Below are positions 18,750-27,428 of a DNA stretch of 64,000 nucleotides, one piece after another (position 1 is the first letter of the stretch; each line of letters starts with the position of its first letter). The stretch spans positions 124,001 through 188,000 of the forward strand of contig CAVQMB010000047.1 of assembly GCA_963713445.1 (NCBI GenBank), written 5' to 3'. Both the position numbers and the translations under genes were made by a program. Under the pieces are notes generated by a model. It saw nothing but the letters and a program-made list of their open reading frames with translations. It did not search any database and was not told the DNA's origin. Origin of the DNA: CAVQMB01 sp963713445 (GTDB lineage Bacteria; Pseudomonadota; Gammaproteobacteria; Competibacterales; Competibacteraceae).

Positions 18750-19630
18750 CACTCGACGTTCTGTACCTGCTCGCGCATCTGCTCAATCAGCACTTTCAAT
18801 TCGACACCAGCCCGGGTAGTGTCGGCATCAGACGATTTCGACGACAAGGTATTGGCTTCACGATTGAGTTCCTGCATCAGGAAATCCAGTCGGCGCCCAA
18901 TCGGCTCAGAACGCTCCAGGACCAAGCGGATCTCGGCCACATGGGCATCCAGTCGGTCCAGTTCTTCATCGACATCCAGTCGTTGCGCGATAAATACGAG
19001 TTCCTGCTCCAGGCGACCCGAATCGGCCCGACTGGCCTCGGCCGCATCACTGAACTCGGCCAGCCGGCTGAGCAGTCTCTCGCGCAGACGTGCCAGAACC
19101 TCAGGACGTCTGGTCCGCACCTGTCCAACCTGCTCGGTTACGGCATCGCAGCGTTGTAGGATCAGTTCGCGAATCCGTTCGCCCTCGCGCTCGCGGGTGG
19201 CAACCAGATCGCTCAGCGCGGTGTCCAGACATATTAGTGCCTCGGCCATCACTGGCTCCAGGTCCGGCTCGGGTTCGCTCACCACCCCGGGCCAGCGCAG
19301 CAAATCGGCCACCGACAGACCGCGCCCGGTAGGCAACAAATCCTGCAGATCGCTAGCCACTGCAACCAGACGCTTGGCCACGTCGCGGTTGAGGTCAATG
19401 CTGGCCAAGGCGGCACCACCAGCCTGAAAGCGCAGCGTACAATCCAGCTTGCCGCGACTGAGGCGGGCTGCCAGACGCTCGCGGACCGCGGTCTCCAACG
19501 GCCGGAAAGCGTCGGGTAACCGGAGTGAAGGTTCAAGATAGCGATGGTTGACCGAACGCAACTCCCAGCTGATCTGCCCCCAAGAGGTAGTGCGCTCGCT
19601 GCGGGCGAAGGCGGTCATGCTGCGGATCAT
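18749..19630 (-). CDS. yicC: YicC-family endoribonuclease
   Basis: YicC-type proteins are RNases; E. coli YicC acts on the small RNA RyhB. I choose the ATG at 19630 (MIRSMTAFARSE), with AGGAG 7 nt upstream, giving 293 residues. The N-terminal YicC domain (SVNHRYLEPSLRLPDAFRPLE) and the C-terminal DUF1732 domain (RRLDFLMQELNREANTLSSK) are both present. It is the first gene of the minus-strand operon yicC-gmk-rpoZ-spoT-ridA. Confidence 0.93.
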   Translation of the reverse strand: MIRSMTAFARSERTTSWGQISWELRSVNHRYLEPSLRLPDAFRPLETAVRERLAARLSRGKLDCTLRFQAGGAALASIDLNRDVAKRLVAVASDLQDLLPTGRGLSVADLLRWPGVVSEPEPDLEPVMAEALICLDTALSDLVATREREGERIRELILQRCDAVTEQVGQVRTRRPEVLARLRERLLSRLAEFSDAAEASRADSGRLEQELVFIAQRLDVDEELDRLDAHVAEIRLVLERSEPIGRRLDFLMQELNREANTLSSKSSDADTTRAGVELKVLIEQMREQVQNVE

Positions 19631-19655
19631 GGCCAGCTCCTGTGGCAAAGACTAT

Positions 19656-19684
19656 CTATAATAAGCGTATCCGCCTACGGACAA
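19656..19684 (-). promoter_or_regulatory. Candidate promoter of yicC-gmk-rpoZ-spoT-ridA
   Basis: On the minus strand TTGTCC (19684-19679) and TTATAG (19661-19656) are 17 bp apart and lie about 26 bp upstream of the yicC start. This fits a sigma-70 promoter in the 135-bp divergent region shared with rph. Confidence 0.4.
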
Positions 19685-19765
19685 AAGCCATGCATACCCG
19701 ATCGATGGCCGCGCTCTGCTATACTCGCGCGCCGTCCTCTCAAAAACTAGTCGCAAGGAGTTGCC

Positions 19766-20485
19766 ATGCGCCCAAGTGGTCGCGCGCCCGATGAACTGCG
19801 TCCGATCAGCCTAACCCCGGGATTCACCAAGCATGCGGAAGGTTCCGTACTGGTGGAATTCGGCGATACCCGCGTGCTTTGCACCGCGAGTATCGAGGAC
19901 CGCGTCCCGCCTTTCGTCAGAGGCACGGGGCGCGGCTGGGTGACCGCCGAATACGGTATGCTGCCGCGAGCCACTAACACGCGCAGCGCGCGCGAGGCCA
20001 GCCGCGGCCGGCAAAGTGGTCGCACCATGGAAATCCAGCGTTTGATCGCGCGGTCGTTGCGGGCAGTGATTGATCTGCAAGCGCTTGGTGAGCGCGCCAT
20101 CGTGCTCGATTGCGACGTTCTGCAAGCCGACGGCGGCACCCGTACCGCAGCGATAACGGGTGGCTTCGTGGCCCTGGCCGAAGCAATCCGCGAGTTGATC
20201 AAGCGAGGGCAGCTGAACCGGAATCCGCTGCATGGCCAGATTGCCGCGGTATCGGTTGGTATTTATCGTGGCGTACCGGTCCTGGATCTGGACTATGCCG
20301 AGGATTCCGAGGCCGAGACCGACATGAATGTGGTGACCAATGATGCCGGGGCCTACGTCGAAATCCAGGGCACCGCCGAGGGCCACGCCTTCCGCGCCGA
20401 TGAACTTCAGTCCATGCTGGATCTCGCCCAGGGCGGCGCCCAGGCGCTGCTGCTCAAACAACGGCAGGCACTGGGTCTGAGCTGA
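19766..20485 (+). CDS. rph: Ribonuclease PH
   Basis: Phosphorolytic 3'-5' exoribonuclease that trims tRNA precursors. 239 residues starting MRPSGRAPDELRPISLTPGF. It carries GRGWVTAEYGMLPRATNTR, GRTMEIQRLIARSLRAV, DCDVLQADGGTRTAAITGG and the C-terminal VEIQGTAEGHAF. AAGGAG lies 5 nt upstream. E. coli K-12 carries a frameshifted rph; this one looks intact. rdgB follows after 5 bp. Confidence 0.97.
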   Translation: MRPSGRAPDELRPISLTPGFTKHAEGSVLVEFGDTRVLCTASIEDRVPPFVRGTGRGWVTAEYGMLPRATNTRSAREASRGRQSGRTMEIQRLIARSLRAVIDLQALGERAIVLDCDVLQADGGTRTAAITGGFVALAEAIRELIKRGQLNRNPLHGQIAAVSVGIYRGVPVLDLDYAEDSEAETDMNVVTNDAGAYVEIQGTAEGHAFRADELQSMLDLAQGGAQALLLKQRQALGLS

Positions 20486-20490
20486 ATCGC

Positions 20491-21114
20491 ATGATCCGTC
20501 TGGTGCTGGCAAGTGGCAATTCGGGCAAGCTGGCTGAATTCGCCGACAGCCTGACGCCGCTCGGCATCACCCTAACCCCGCAGTCGGCTTTCACGGTACC
20601 AGAGGCTGCGGAAAACGGCCTCAGTTTCGCCGAGAACGCCATCCTCAAGGCCCGGAACGCTGCCCGCCACACCGGATTGCCAGCCTTGGCCGACGACTCC
20701 GGCATTTCGGTCGATGCCCTGCGCGGCGCGCCTGGCATCCACTCGGCCCGTTACGCCGGCGCCGGTGCCAGCGATCAGCTCAACCGCCGCAAGCTGCTAG
20801 CGGCCCTGGCGGATCGACCGCTGACAGAGCGCGGCGCCCACTTCGTCTGTGTGCTGGCTCTGCTACGCCATGGCGAGGATCCGCTGCCGTTGCTTGCGCT
20901 GGGCGAATGGGCCGGCCATATAGCGGCAACAGAACGGGGCAGCAATGGCTTCGGCTATGACGCCGTGTTCGAGGTGCCCGCCCTCGGGCGCACTGCGGCC
21001 GAACTAACGCCGACCGAGAAATGCCGGCTCAGCCACCGCGCCCTGGCACTGGCCCAACTGCGGACACAACTGGCCCGGCGCCCAGACTGGCTGTCCGCGC
21101 CAGGCCAGCGCTGA
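20491..21114 (+). CDS. rdgB: XTP/dITP diphosphatase (RdgB/HAM1)
   Basis: Housecleaning nucleoside-triphosphate pyrophosphatase that removes dITP, ITP and XTP. 207 residues. Substrate and metal motifs: LASGNSGKLAEF at the N terminus, FAENAILKARNAARHTG, ALADDSGISVDAL, GAPGIHSARYAG, GSNGFGYDAVF and SHRALAL. Length matches the family (about 197). It is the second gene of an rph-rdgB pair, a common order. Confidence 0.96.
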   Translation: MIRLVLASGNSGKLAEFADSLTPLGITLTPQSAFTVPEAAENGLSFAENAILKARNAARHTGLPALADDSGISVDALRGAPGIHSARYAGAGASDQLNRRKLLAALADRPLTERGAHFVCVLALLRHGEDPLPLLALGEWAGHIAATERGSNGFGYDAVFEVPALGRTAAELTPTEKCRLSHRALALAQLRTQLARRPDWLSAPGQR

Positions 21115-21124
21115 GCACGGGCGG

Positions 21125-21172
21125 GCAGAATATCCGACCGGTCGACAGTACCGGTTCACCGTACTATTCTGC
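21125..21172. repeat. Inverted repeat ahead of the ubiD-family operon
   Basis: GCAGAATA (21125-21132) and TATTCTGC (21165-21172) form a perfect 8-bp inverted repeat with a 32-bp centre. The centre itself holds two copies of the palindrome ACCGGT. It lies in the 95-bp gap after rdgB, 38 bp before the next start. It may be an operator or a stem at the end of rph-rdgB; no T tract follows. Confidence 0.35.
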
Positions 21173-21209
21173 ATAAACCGTCGGCAGCCGTCGCCCGTGG
21201 GGAGGCATT

Positions 21210-22658
21210 ATGGCAGGCAGTACTATCAGCGACCTGGGCCGCATTCTCGAGCGGCTCGAACAACTCGGCCGCCTGATCCGGGTGCGCTCGGAGGTCGACC
21301 CAGTCCACGAGCTGGCCGGGATCGCTGCTGGGTTCGAAGGCGGGCCCAGTGCGGTATTGTTCGAGCGTGTAAAGGGCTTCGATACGCCGGTGTTCGCCGG
21401 CCTTTACTGGTCGCGCGAACTGCTCAGCGCGTTATTCGAACGCCCACCACTCAGCCTGCCGCAATACGTCTCCGACTGCATCAAGCGCTGGCAGCAACAG
21501 CCGGTCGATCCGGTACTGGTCGCAACCGGGCCGGTGCTGGAGCACACCCAGCAACAAGTCGATCTCAGCGTCCTGCCAGTACCGGTCCATGCGCTGGGTG
21601 ACGGCGGACCGTATTTCGATGCCGGCGTGGTCATCGCGCGGGATCCCGAAACCGGGGTTCGCAACGCCTCCATCCAGCGTTTCATGGTGACTGGCCGCGA
21701 CAGGCTGCATGTCAACATCGATGCGGGCCGCCACCTGGAGCTGTATCTTGGCAAGGCCCGCGAGCGCGGCGAGACATTACCGATCACGCTTAACGTTGGG
21801 GTCGGTCCCGGCTTGCACTTCGCGGCCGCGGCACCAGCGGAAGCCGCCCCGCCGGACACCGATGAACTGGGCATCGCCAGCGAGTTCCACGGTACCCCGC
21901 TGGAACTGGTCGCAGGCACTGTCAGCGGCGTCGAGATGGTAGCCAACGCGATGTTTGCCCTGGAATGTGAACTGATCCCGGGCGAGCTGGCCGACGAAGG
22001 ACCATTCGCCGAGGTCACCGGTTATTACGCCCGCAAGGCCCCGCGGCCGGTGGTTCACGTACGCGCCATCCACCACCGTTCACAGCCGGTCTTCCAGACC
22101 ATCTTATCCGGCAGCGAAGTATGGAACTCGGTGGGCCTGCTGGGCGAAGCCAATGTGCTGACGCTGCTGCAGCGTCAGGTACCGGGCGTGCGCGACGTCT
22201 ATTTCAGCCATGGTGGCTGCGGCTTTTATCATGCTATCGTCCAGATTGCGCAGAAGCGCGCCGGCTGGGCCAAGCAGGCCATCCTGGCCGCGTTCGCCGC
22301 ATTCCCACCACTCAAGATGGTTACGGTGGTCGATGACGATGTCGACATCCGCAATGCCAGCGATGTCGAATGGGCGCTGGCTACCCGGCTCGATCCGAGC
22401 CACGGCATCGTCACCATCGACCGCGCGTTCGGCCACGGTCTCAACCCCAGCTTCCCGGATTATCTGGGCACCAAGGTCGGCTTTGACGCAACCCGCCCGC
22501 ACCCGCATACACCTGAATACGACCGCGTCGCCTATCAAAGCGTCGACCTGAGTCGCTACGATATCAGTAAAGGCACACCAGCCGCACCGGCTTCAGCGCC
22601 ACCGGGCGGGACTACGGCGCCGGCCGTCGTCGCTACCGAGCCCGGCACGGTCATGTAA
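21210..22658 (+). CDS. UbiD-family prenyl-FMN-dependent decarboxylase, substrate unknown
   Basis: 482 residues with the UbiD fold: N-terminal domain, then the prenyl-FMN/Mn segment (GVRNASIQRFMVTGRDRLHVNI), VGVGPGLHFAAA, and the acidic catalytic region ELIPGELADEGPFAEVTGYYA. The C-terminal domain includes VVDDDVDIRNASDVEWALATR. The last 40 residues (PAAPASAPPGGTTAPA) form an Ala/Pro-rich tail unusual for UbiD. GGGGAGG precedes the ATG. No UbiX-type prenyltransferase gene is adjacent. Its neighbours, a D-2-hydroxyacid dehydrogenase and an aminotransferase, argue for a catabolic role rather than ubiquinone synthesis. True UbiD cannot be excluded. Confidence 0.85.
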   Translation: MAGSTISDLGRILERLEQLGRLIRVRSEVDPVHELAGIAAGFEGGPSAVLFERVKGFDTPVFAGLYWSRELLSALFERPPLSLPQYVSDCIKRWQQQPVDPVLVATGPVLEHTQQQVDLSVLPVPVHALGDGGPYFDAGVVIARDPETGVRNASIQRFMVTGRDRLHVNIDAGRHLELYLGKARERGETLPITLNVGVGPGLHFAAAAPAEAAPPDTDELGIASEFHGTPLELVAGTVSGVEMVANAMFALECELIPGELADEGPFAEVTGYYARKAPRPVVHVRAIHHRSQPVFQTILSGSEVWNSVGLLGEANVLTLLQRQVPGVRDVYFSHGGCGFYHAIVQIAQKRAGWAKQAILAAFAAFPPLKMVTVVDDDVDIRNASDVEWALATRLDPSHGIVTIDRAFGHGLNPSFPDYLGTKVGFDATRPHPHTPEYDRVAYQSVDLSRYDISKGTPAAPASAPPGGTTAPAVVATEPGTVM

Positions 22659-22680
22659 AATCCCTGAGGAACACAGCATC

Positions 22681-24084
22681 ATGAGTAGTACCCCAGTTGC
22701 CCGCCGCATCGCACCGGCCTCCGCCCTACTCGAGGAACTGCGTGCCCTGCTTGGTGACCGTCTCAGCACCAGTCAGGCAGTGCTTGAACAACACGGACAC
22801 GACGAGTCGTTCCATCCGTCGTCGCCGCCGGATGCGGTCGCTTTCGCCCGCAGCACCGACGAGGTCAGCGCCATTGTGCGGCTGTGCAACCAGTACGACA
22901 CTCCGATTATTGCGTTCGGCACCGGCACCTCATTGGAGGGTCACGTCGCGGCCCTGAGCGGCGGCGTCTGCATCGACCTCAGCCAGATGAATCAAGTGCT
23001 GCGGGTCAGTGCCGAGGATCTGGACTGTACCGTACAGGCGGGGGTTACCCGCAAGCAACTCAATCACCATCTGCATGACAGCGGGCTATTCTTCCCCGTC
23101 GACCCGGGTGCGGACGCCTCGCTGGGTGGAATGGCAGCCACTCGTGCGTCTGGCACCAATGCGGTGCGCTACGGGACCATGAAGGACGCCGTGCTGAGTC
23201 TCACAGCGGTACTGGCCGATGGCCGCATCGTGCGTACCGGCAGCCGGGCCCGCAAATCGTCGGCCGGCTATGACCTGACCCGGTTACTGGTCGGCTCCGA
23301 GGGCACCCTGGGCATTATCACTGAGGTGACGCTGCGGCTGTTCGGCCGCCCCGAAGCAATATCCGCCGCGGTGTGCCCGTTTCCCGACATGCGGGCGGCG
23401 GTCGACTCGGTGATCCAGATCATCCAACTCGGCATTCCCGTGGCCCGGATCGAGCTGCTCGACGAACTCACCATGGCCGCGATCAACCGCTGGTCGAAGC
23501 TGGACTATTCAGTCGCTCCCACATTGTTCTTCGAATTCCACGGTACCGAAGCCGGTGTGGCCGAGCAGGTGGAGCAGGTCCGCGACATCACCGCCGAATA
23601 CGGGGTTACCGACTTCCGTTGGGCAACCCGGGAGGAGGACCGCAACCGGCTGTGGCAAGCGCGTCACGATGCCTACTACGCCTCGCTGGCGTTGCGTCCC
23701 GGCTGCAAGGGCTGGCCAACCGATGTTTGCGTGCCCATCTCGCGGCTTGCCGACTGCATCCTGGAAACCCAGGCCGACCTCAAAACGACCCATCTGCTGG
23801 CGCCGCTGGTGGGCCACGTGGGTGACGGCAACTTTCACCTGGTATATGTACTGGACATGAACAACGCCAGTGAACTGGCTGAAGCGGAGGCCTTCAATAC
23901 CCGGCTGGTGGAGCGCGCCATCGGCATGGACGGCACCTGTACCGGCGAGCACGGCATCGGCTATGGCAAACTGGCCTTTCTGGAACGCGAACACGGCGCC
24001 ACTGCCGTGTCAGTGATGCGTGACATCAAACAGGCGCTGGACCCGAAGAACCTGCTCAATCCTGGCAAGGTCATTCCGCAATAA
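22681..24084 (+). CDS. FAD-linked D-2-hydroxyacid (D-lactate/glycolate-type) dehydrogenase
   Basis: 467 residues of the GlcD/D-lactate dehydrogenase (cytochrome) family, which oxidises D-2-hydroxyacids to 2-oxoacids and passes electrons to the respiratory chain. The FAD-binding PCMH domain is clear (TPIIAFGTGTSLEGHVA, DPGADASLGGMAATRASGTN, LVGSEGTLGIITEVTLR). The C-terminal cap ends in the metal/substrate motifs HVGDGNFH and GEHGIGYGKL. It starts 22 bp after the UbiD-family gene with GAGGAA upstream, and is followed 12 bp later by an aminotransferase. Confidence 0.9.
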   Translation: MSSTPVARRIAPASALLEELRALLGDRLSTSQAVLEQHGHDESFHPSSPPDAVAFARSTDEVSAIVRLCNQYDTPIIAFGTGTSLEGHVAALSGGVCIDLSQMNQVLRVSAEDLDCTVQAGVTRKQLNHHLHDSGLFFPVDPGADASLGGMAATRASGTNAVRYGTMKDAVLSLTAVLADGRIVRTGSRARKSSAGYDLTRLLVGSEGTLGIITEVTLRLFGRPEAISAAVCPFPDMRAAVDSVIQIIQLGIPVARIELLDELTMAAINRWSKLDYSVAPTLFFEFHGTEAGVAEQVEQVRDITAEYGVTDFRWATREEDRNRLWQARHDAYYASLALRPGCKGWPTDVCVPISRLADCILETQADLKTTHLLAPLVGHVGDGNFHLVYVLDMNNASELAEAEAFNTRLVERAIGMDGTCTGEHGIGYGKLAFLEREHGATAVSVMRDIKQALDPKNLLNPGKVIPQ

Positions 24085-24096
24085 CCGAGAGCCATC

Positions 24097-25299
24097 ATGC
24101 CCCCAATCTCGCAGCGTACCCGCAACCTCGGCACTGAACACGCCTTCCTGGTGCTGGCCGAAGTCAACCAGTTGCTGGCTCAGGGTCGCGACATCATCAG
24201 CTTTGCAATCGGCCAGCCGGACTTTCGCACCCCGGCCAATATCTGCGAAGCCGGCAAGGCCGCGATCGACGCCGGCCGGCACGGCTATACCCCATCGGCC
24301 GGAATTCCCGAACTGCGCCAGGCGGCAGCCGCTTTTCTCAACCGCGGCCGCGACCTGACCTACACTGCCGAGGACATCGTAGTCGCCGGCGGTGCCAAGC
24401 CGTTCATTATGTACACCATACTGGCGACAACGGATTTCGGTGCCGGTCACGAAATCATTTACCCCACGCCGGGTTTCCCGATCTACGAAAGCCAGATCAA
24501 AGCCTGTGGCGCAGTCCCGGTCGCCCTGCCGCTGCGGGAACACAAGGGCTTCGCATTCGACCTGGAGGAACTGCGCAGCCGTCTGGGACCGCAAACGCGG
24601 TTGCTGATACTCAACTCGCCGCACAACCCGACCGGGCGCACACTGAACCGCACCGAACTGGCGGCTATCGCCGAACTACTCCAGGATTACCCGGACTGCT
24701 GGGTGTTCTCTGATGAAGTCTACTCGGGCATGGTGCACAACCATGACTTCGTCAGCGTCGCCCAATTTCCAGGCATGCGCGAGCGCACGGTCGTTATCGA
24801 CGGCGTATCCAAGAGTTACGCCATGACAGGCTGGCGGCTCGGTTTTGCCGCCAATACGGCGCTGGCACCGTATTTCTCTACCTGGGTCACCAACACCGAC
24901 TCCTGCGCCAGTGCCATCAGCCAGTGGGCCGCGGTGGAAGCCCTCACGGGTGATCAGAGCGAACACCGCGCCATGATGGCCAGCTTCGCCCGCCGGCGGG
25001 ACATCATCCACGCGGGCCTCAACCAACTGCCGGGCATCACGGCAGTCAAGCCCGGTGGCGCGTTCTACATCTGGCCCAATGTCAACGAGTTGTGCGCCAT
25101 GACGGGCTGCGCCAGCGCCGAGGAGTTGCGCCGGCGCTGGCTGCACGAAGCCGAGGTCGCGGTGCTGGCTGACAGTCAGTTCGGCACACCGGTCGCTGGC
25201 GAAGGCCGCTATGTCAGATTCTCCTACGCGACGGCAGAGTCACGAATCGCTGAAGGGCTGACGCGACTTGGCGACTGGATCGACCGCGCCAAGCGCTGA
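24097..25299 (+). CDS. Class I/II pyridoxal-phosphate aminotransferase
   Basis: 400 residues of fold type I (AspC/AlaT-like subgroup I). Motifs: SFAIGQPDF, YTPSAGIPELRQ, NSPHNPTG, the cofactor-binding DEVYSG, the Schiff-base lysine in SKSYAMTGWRLGF near residue 240, and the carboxylate-binding Arg in RYVRFSYA. The specific amino acid cannot be read. Following a D-2-hydroxyacid dehydrogenase, it could aminate the resulting 2-oxoacid. The short spacing suggests one transcript with the two upstream genes. Confidence 0.88.
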   Translation: MPPISQRTRNLGTEHAFLVLAEVNQLLAQGRDIISFAIGQPDFRTPANICEAGKAAIDAGRHGYTPSAGIPELRQAAAAFLNRGRDLTYTAEDIVVAGGAKPFIMYTILATTDFGAGHEIIYPTPGFPIYESQIKACGAVPVALPLREHKGFAFDLEELRSRLGPQTRLLILNSPHNPTGRTLNRTELAAIAELLQDYPDCWVFSDEVYSGMVHNHDFVSVAQFPGMRERTVVIDGVSKSYAMTGWRLGFAANTALAPYFSTWVTNTDSCASAISQWAAVEALTGDQSEHRAMMASFARRRDIIHAGLNQLPGITAVKPGGAFYIWPNVNELCAMTGCASAEELRRRWLHEAEVAVLADSQFGTPVAGEGRYVRFSYATAESRIAEGLTRLGDWIDRAKR

Positions 25300-25303
25300 C
25301 TCC

Positions 25304-26104
25304 GTGGCGGCTGGCCGGTCTGCACTGCCCTCCGATGTCATCGCCGCAGCGCTGCGTCCAGACGCGCGGCGCCGGCTGGCCGTAATCAAGTGGTTCGAAC
25401 GGCTCGACTCGACCAATGCCTGGTTGCTGGCCGCCGCCGCCGGCGGTGCTGTCAGTGGTACCGTGTGTCTGGCCGACCGCCAGAACGCCGGCCGTGGCCG
25501 GCGCGGCCGGCGCTGGATATCGCCGCCTGGCAGCAACCTTTATCTGTCGCTGCTGTGGCGGTTCCCGTTATCACCGGGCGAGCTCCAGGGGCTCAGCATC
25601 GCCACCGGTATTGCCTGTGCCCGAGTGCTGCGGAGTCTGGGTGCTAATGGCGTCAGCCTCAAGTGGCCCAATGATCTTTACTGGGACCGGCGCAAGCTAG
25701 GTGGCATTCTAATAGAGATGAGCCACGGCCGGGACTGTGTGGTGGTGGCGGGCATCGGCATCAACGTCGCCATACCGGACGACGCTGGCTCCCGCATCGA
25801 TCAACCCTGGACCGATCTGGCGATGGCATTGCCGCGACCCCTGACGCGCGATGCACTTGCAACAGCCCTGCTGGATGCCTTGCTACCGCTGTACGCCGGC
25901 TTCCCGCAGACCACCGGCGATCTGCCTCAGGCCTGGGCTGCGTTCGACCATCTGGCGAACCAGGAAGTCGAGCTGCGGACCGAACGCGGGTGCCGGCGCG
26001 GCATCGCGCGGGGAATCGACTTCCAGGGCGCTCTGCTGCTGGACACTGCCGCCGGCCGCGAACGCCACATCACCGGCGAGGTCAGTGTGAGACCGGCCGC
26101 ATGA
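25304..26104 (+). CDS. birA: Biotin--[acetyl-CoA carboxylase] ligase, without DNA-binding domain
   Basis: Attaches biotin to carrier proteins such as AccB and pyruvate carboxylase. From a GTG at 25304 it has 266 residues: LDSTNAWLL, the biotin/AMP loop QNAGRGRRGRRWISPPGSNLY near residue 63, KWPNDLYWDRRKLGGILIE, and VVVAGIGINV. There is no N-terminal helix-turn-helix, so unlike E. coli BirA it should be a ligase only, not a repressor. Its stop overlaps the coaX start as ATGA. The start could lie upstream at the TTG at 25268. Confidence 0.93.
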   Translation: MAAGRSALPSDVIAAALRPDARRRLAVIKWFERLDSTNAWLLAAAAGGAVSGTVCLADRQNAGRGRRGRRWISPPGSNLYLSLLWRFPLSPGELQGLSIATGIACARVLRSLGANGVSLKWPNDLYWDRRKLGGILIEMSHGRDCVVVAGIGINVAIPDDAGSRIDQPWTDLAMALPRPLTRDALATALLDALLPLYAGFPQTTGDLPQAWAAFDHLANQEVELRTERGCRRGIARGIDFQGALLLDTAAGRERHITGEVSVRPAA

Positions 26105-26847
26105 AACTGCTGGTCGACATCGGCAACACCCGGCTCAAGTGGATCGCCCTGGAACAGGGGCTGATCATCAAACGCGGCCACCTGCTGCACCACGGCATTG
26201 ATCCGGCACAATGGGGCGACCGGCTCTGGCGCCAGCTGCCCCGCCCCAGGCAGATCATCGTCGCCAATGTGGCCGGCTCCGAGGTCGCCGCGGCACTGGA
26301 CGGTTGGTGTCTAGAGCGTTGGCAACTCCGACCGCAGTTCATCCGTTCCGAAGCCAGCCGCTTCGGCGTCCACAACGCCTACCAAGTGCCTGAAAGCCTG
26401 GGTGTCGACCGCTGGGTCGCGATGATTGGCAGCCATCACTTGCTGGCGCGGGACTGTACGGTAATCGATTGTGGTACTGCCATCACCATCGACGCGCTGA
26501 ACGCTGCGGGCCAGCATCTGGGTGGCGTCATCCTGCCCGGCCTGCGTCTTATGCACCGGGCCTTGTACCACCGCACCAGCCAGATTCCTGAACAGGAAAT
26601 GGGCGAGGTGGTGGTACTCGGCAACAACACCCGCGATTGCGTGTGGGGTGGCACCGTCCATGCGATTGCGGCTGCCATTGACCGCCTGACGGATTATATG
26701 GCCCGGACCATGGACGGCCCGGTATGCCACCTGCTGACCGGTGGCAACGCCCCTGCGCTGATGCCGTTTCTGGAAAGAAACTACCGGCCCGAACCCGACC
26801 TGATTTTTCTGGGTTTACGCCATTACAGCGACGCCCGCGATGACTAG
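26101..26847 (+). CDS. coaX: Type III pantothenate kinase
   Basis: First step of coenzyme A synthesis, ATP-dependent and potassium-requiring. 248 residues from the ATG overlapping the birA stop. ASKHA-fold motifs: LVDIGNTRLKWIAL at the N terminus, GVDRWVAMIGSHHL, VIDCGTAITIDAL, GGVILPGLRLM and HLLTGGNAPAL. The frame is open further 5' inside birA but without homology. The birA-coaX pair is common in gammaproteobacteria. Confidence 0.96.
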   Translation: MKLLVDIGNTRLKWIALEQGLIIKRGHLLHHGIDPAQWGDRLWRQLPRPRQIIVANVAGSEVAAALDGWCLERWQLRPQFIRSEASRFGVHNAYQVPESLGVDRWVAMIGSHHLLARDCTVIDCGTAITIDALNAAGQHLGGVILPGLRLMHRALYHRTSQIPEQEMGEVVVLGNNTRDCVWGGTVHAIAAAIDRLTDYMARTMDGPVCHLLTGGNAPALMPFLERNYRPEPDLIFLGLRHYSDARDD

Positions 26848-26907
26848 CGGGTTCAGAGGCTTGGGCCGGAGCCGACAGTCCGCGTACTCAAGACACCGTT
26901 GCAACGG

Positions 26908-27369
26908 TCAGGAATTCAAGCGCCAGATGGCAAAATTGAGCGCACCGGCGAGGGTCAGCCAGGCCAAATACGGCAACAACAGCCAGCCGGCGATACTGAC
27001 CTGCGCCATGAAGGCGATAATGGTTCCCAGCACCGCCAGCCACAGGACGGCGATATCCAGCAGGGCCAGATCAGGCCGGTGCAGACCGAAGAACAGCCAT
27101 GACCAGATACCGTTGAGAAGCAGTTGCAAGGCATACAGTGTGAAGGCGCCGGACGCCTCGCTAAGGCCGGCCCGGCGCCAGATCAGCCAACCCGCGACGG
27201 CAATGCTCAGATAGAGCAACGACCAGACTGGCGCGAACAGCCAGCCTGGCGGTGTCCAGGCCGGCTTGGCGAGCGCAAGGTACCACGGGCCCGGCTGAAA
27301 CGCTGCGCCGGCGGCAGCGACGACCAGGCAGATCAGCACGAATACTGTCAGACTCAGCGCGCCAGTCAT
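26908..27369 (-). CDS. tspO: TspO/MBR-family tryptophan-rich sensory protein
   Basis: Five-helix membrane protein of 153 residues that binds porphyrins and related ligands in bacteria. Family motifs: GPWYLALAKPAWTPPGWLFAPVW at residues 27-49, LYLSIAVAGWLIWR, ALQLLLNGIWSWLFFGLHRP, and the final LPYLAWLTLAGALNFAIWRLN. Its function in this organism is not clear. It lies downstream of phaC on the same strand, separated by a hairpin, and has no haem gene beside it. Confidence 0.93.
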   Translation of the reverse strand: MTGALSLTVFVLICLVVAAAGAAFQPGPWYLALAKPAWTPPGWLFAPVWSLLYLSIAVAGWLIWRRAGLSEASGAFTLYALQLLLNGIWSWLFFGLHRPDLALLDIAVLWLAVLGTIIAFMAQVSIAGWLLLPYLAWLTLAGALNFAIWRLNS

Positions 27370-27389
27370 AAATTCCCATCTCTCGCCAG

Positions 27390-27417
27390 GGTATCAGCGC
27401 AGCATGACGCTGATACC
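27390..27417 (-). terminator. Hairpin downstream of phaC
   Basis: A perfect 10-bp inverted repeat (27390-27399 and 27408-27417, 8-nt loop) lies 11 bp after the phaC stop and 20 bp before the tspO start. No strong T tract follows. It is likely a terminator or attenuator limiting read-through into tspO. Confidence 0.5.
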
Positions 27418-27428
27418 GCCAACGTGAT

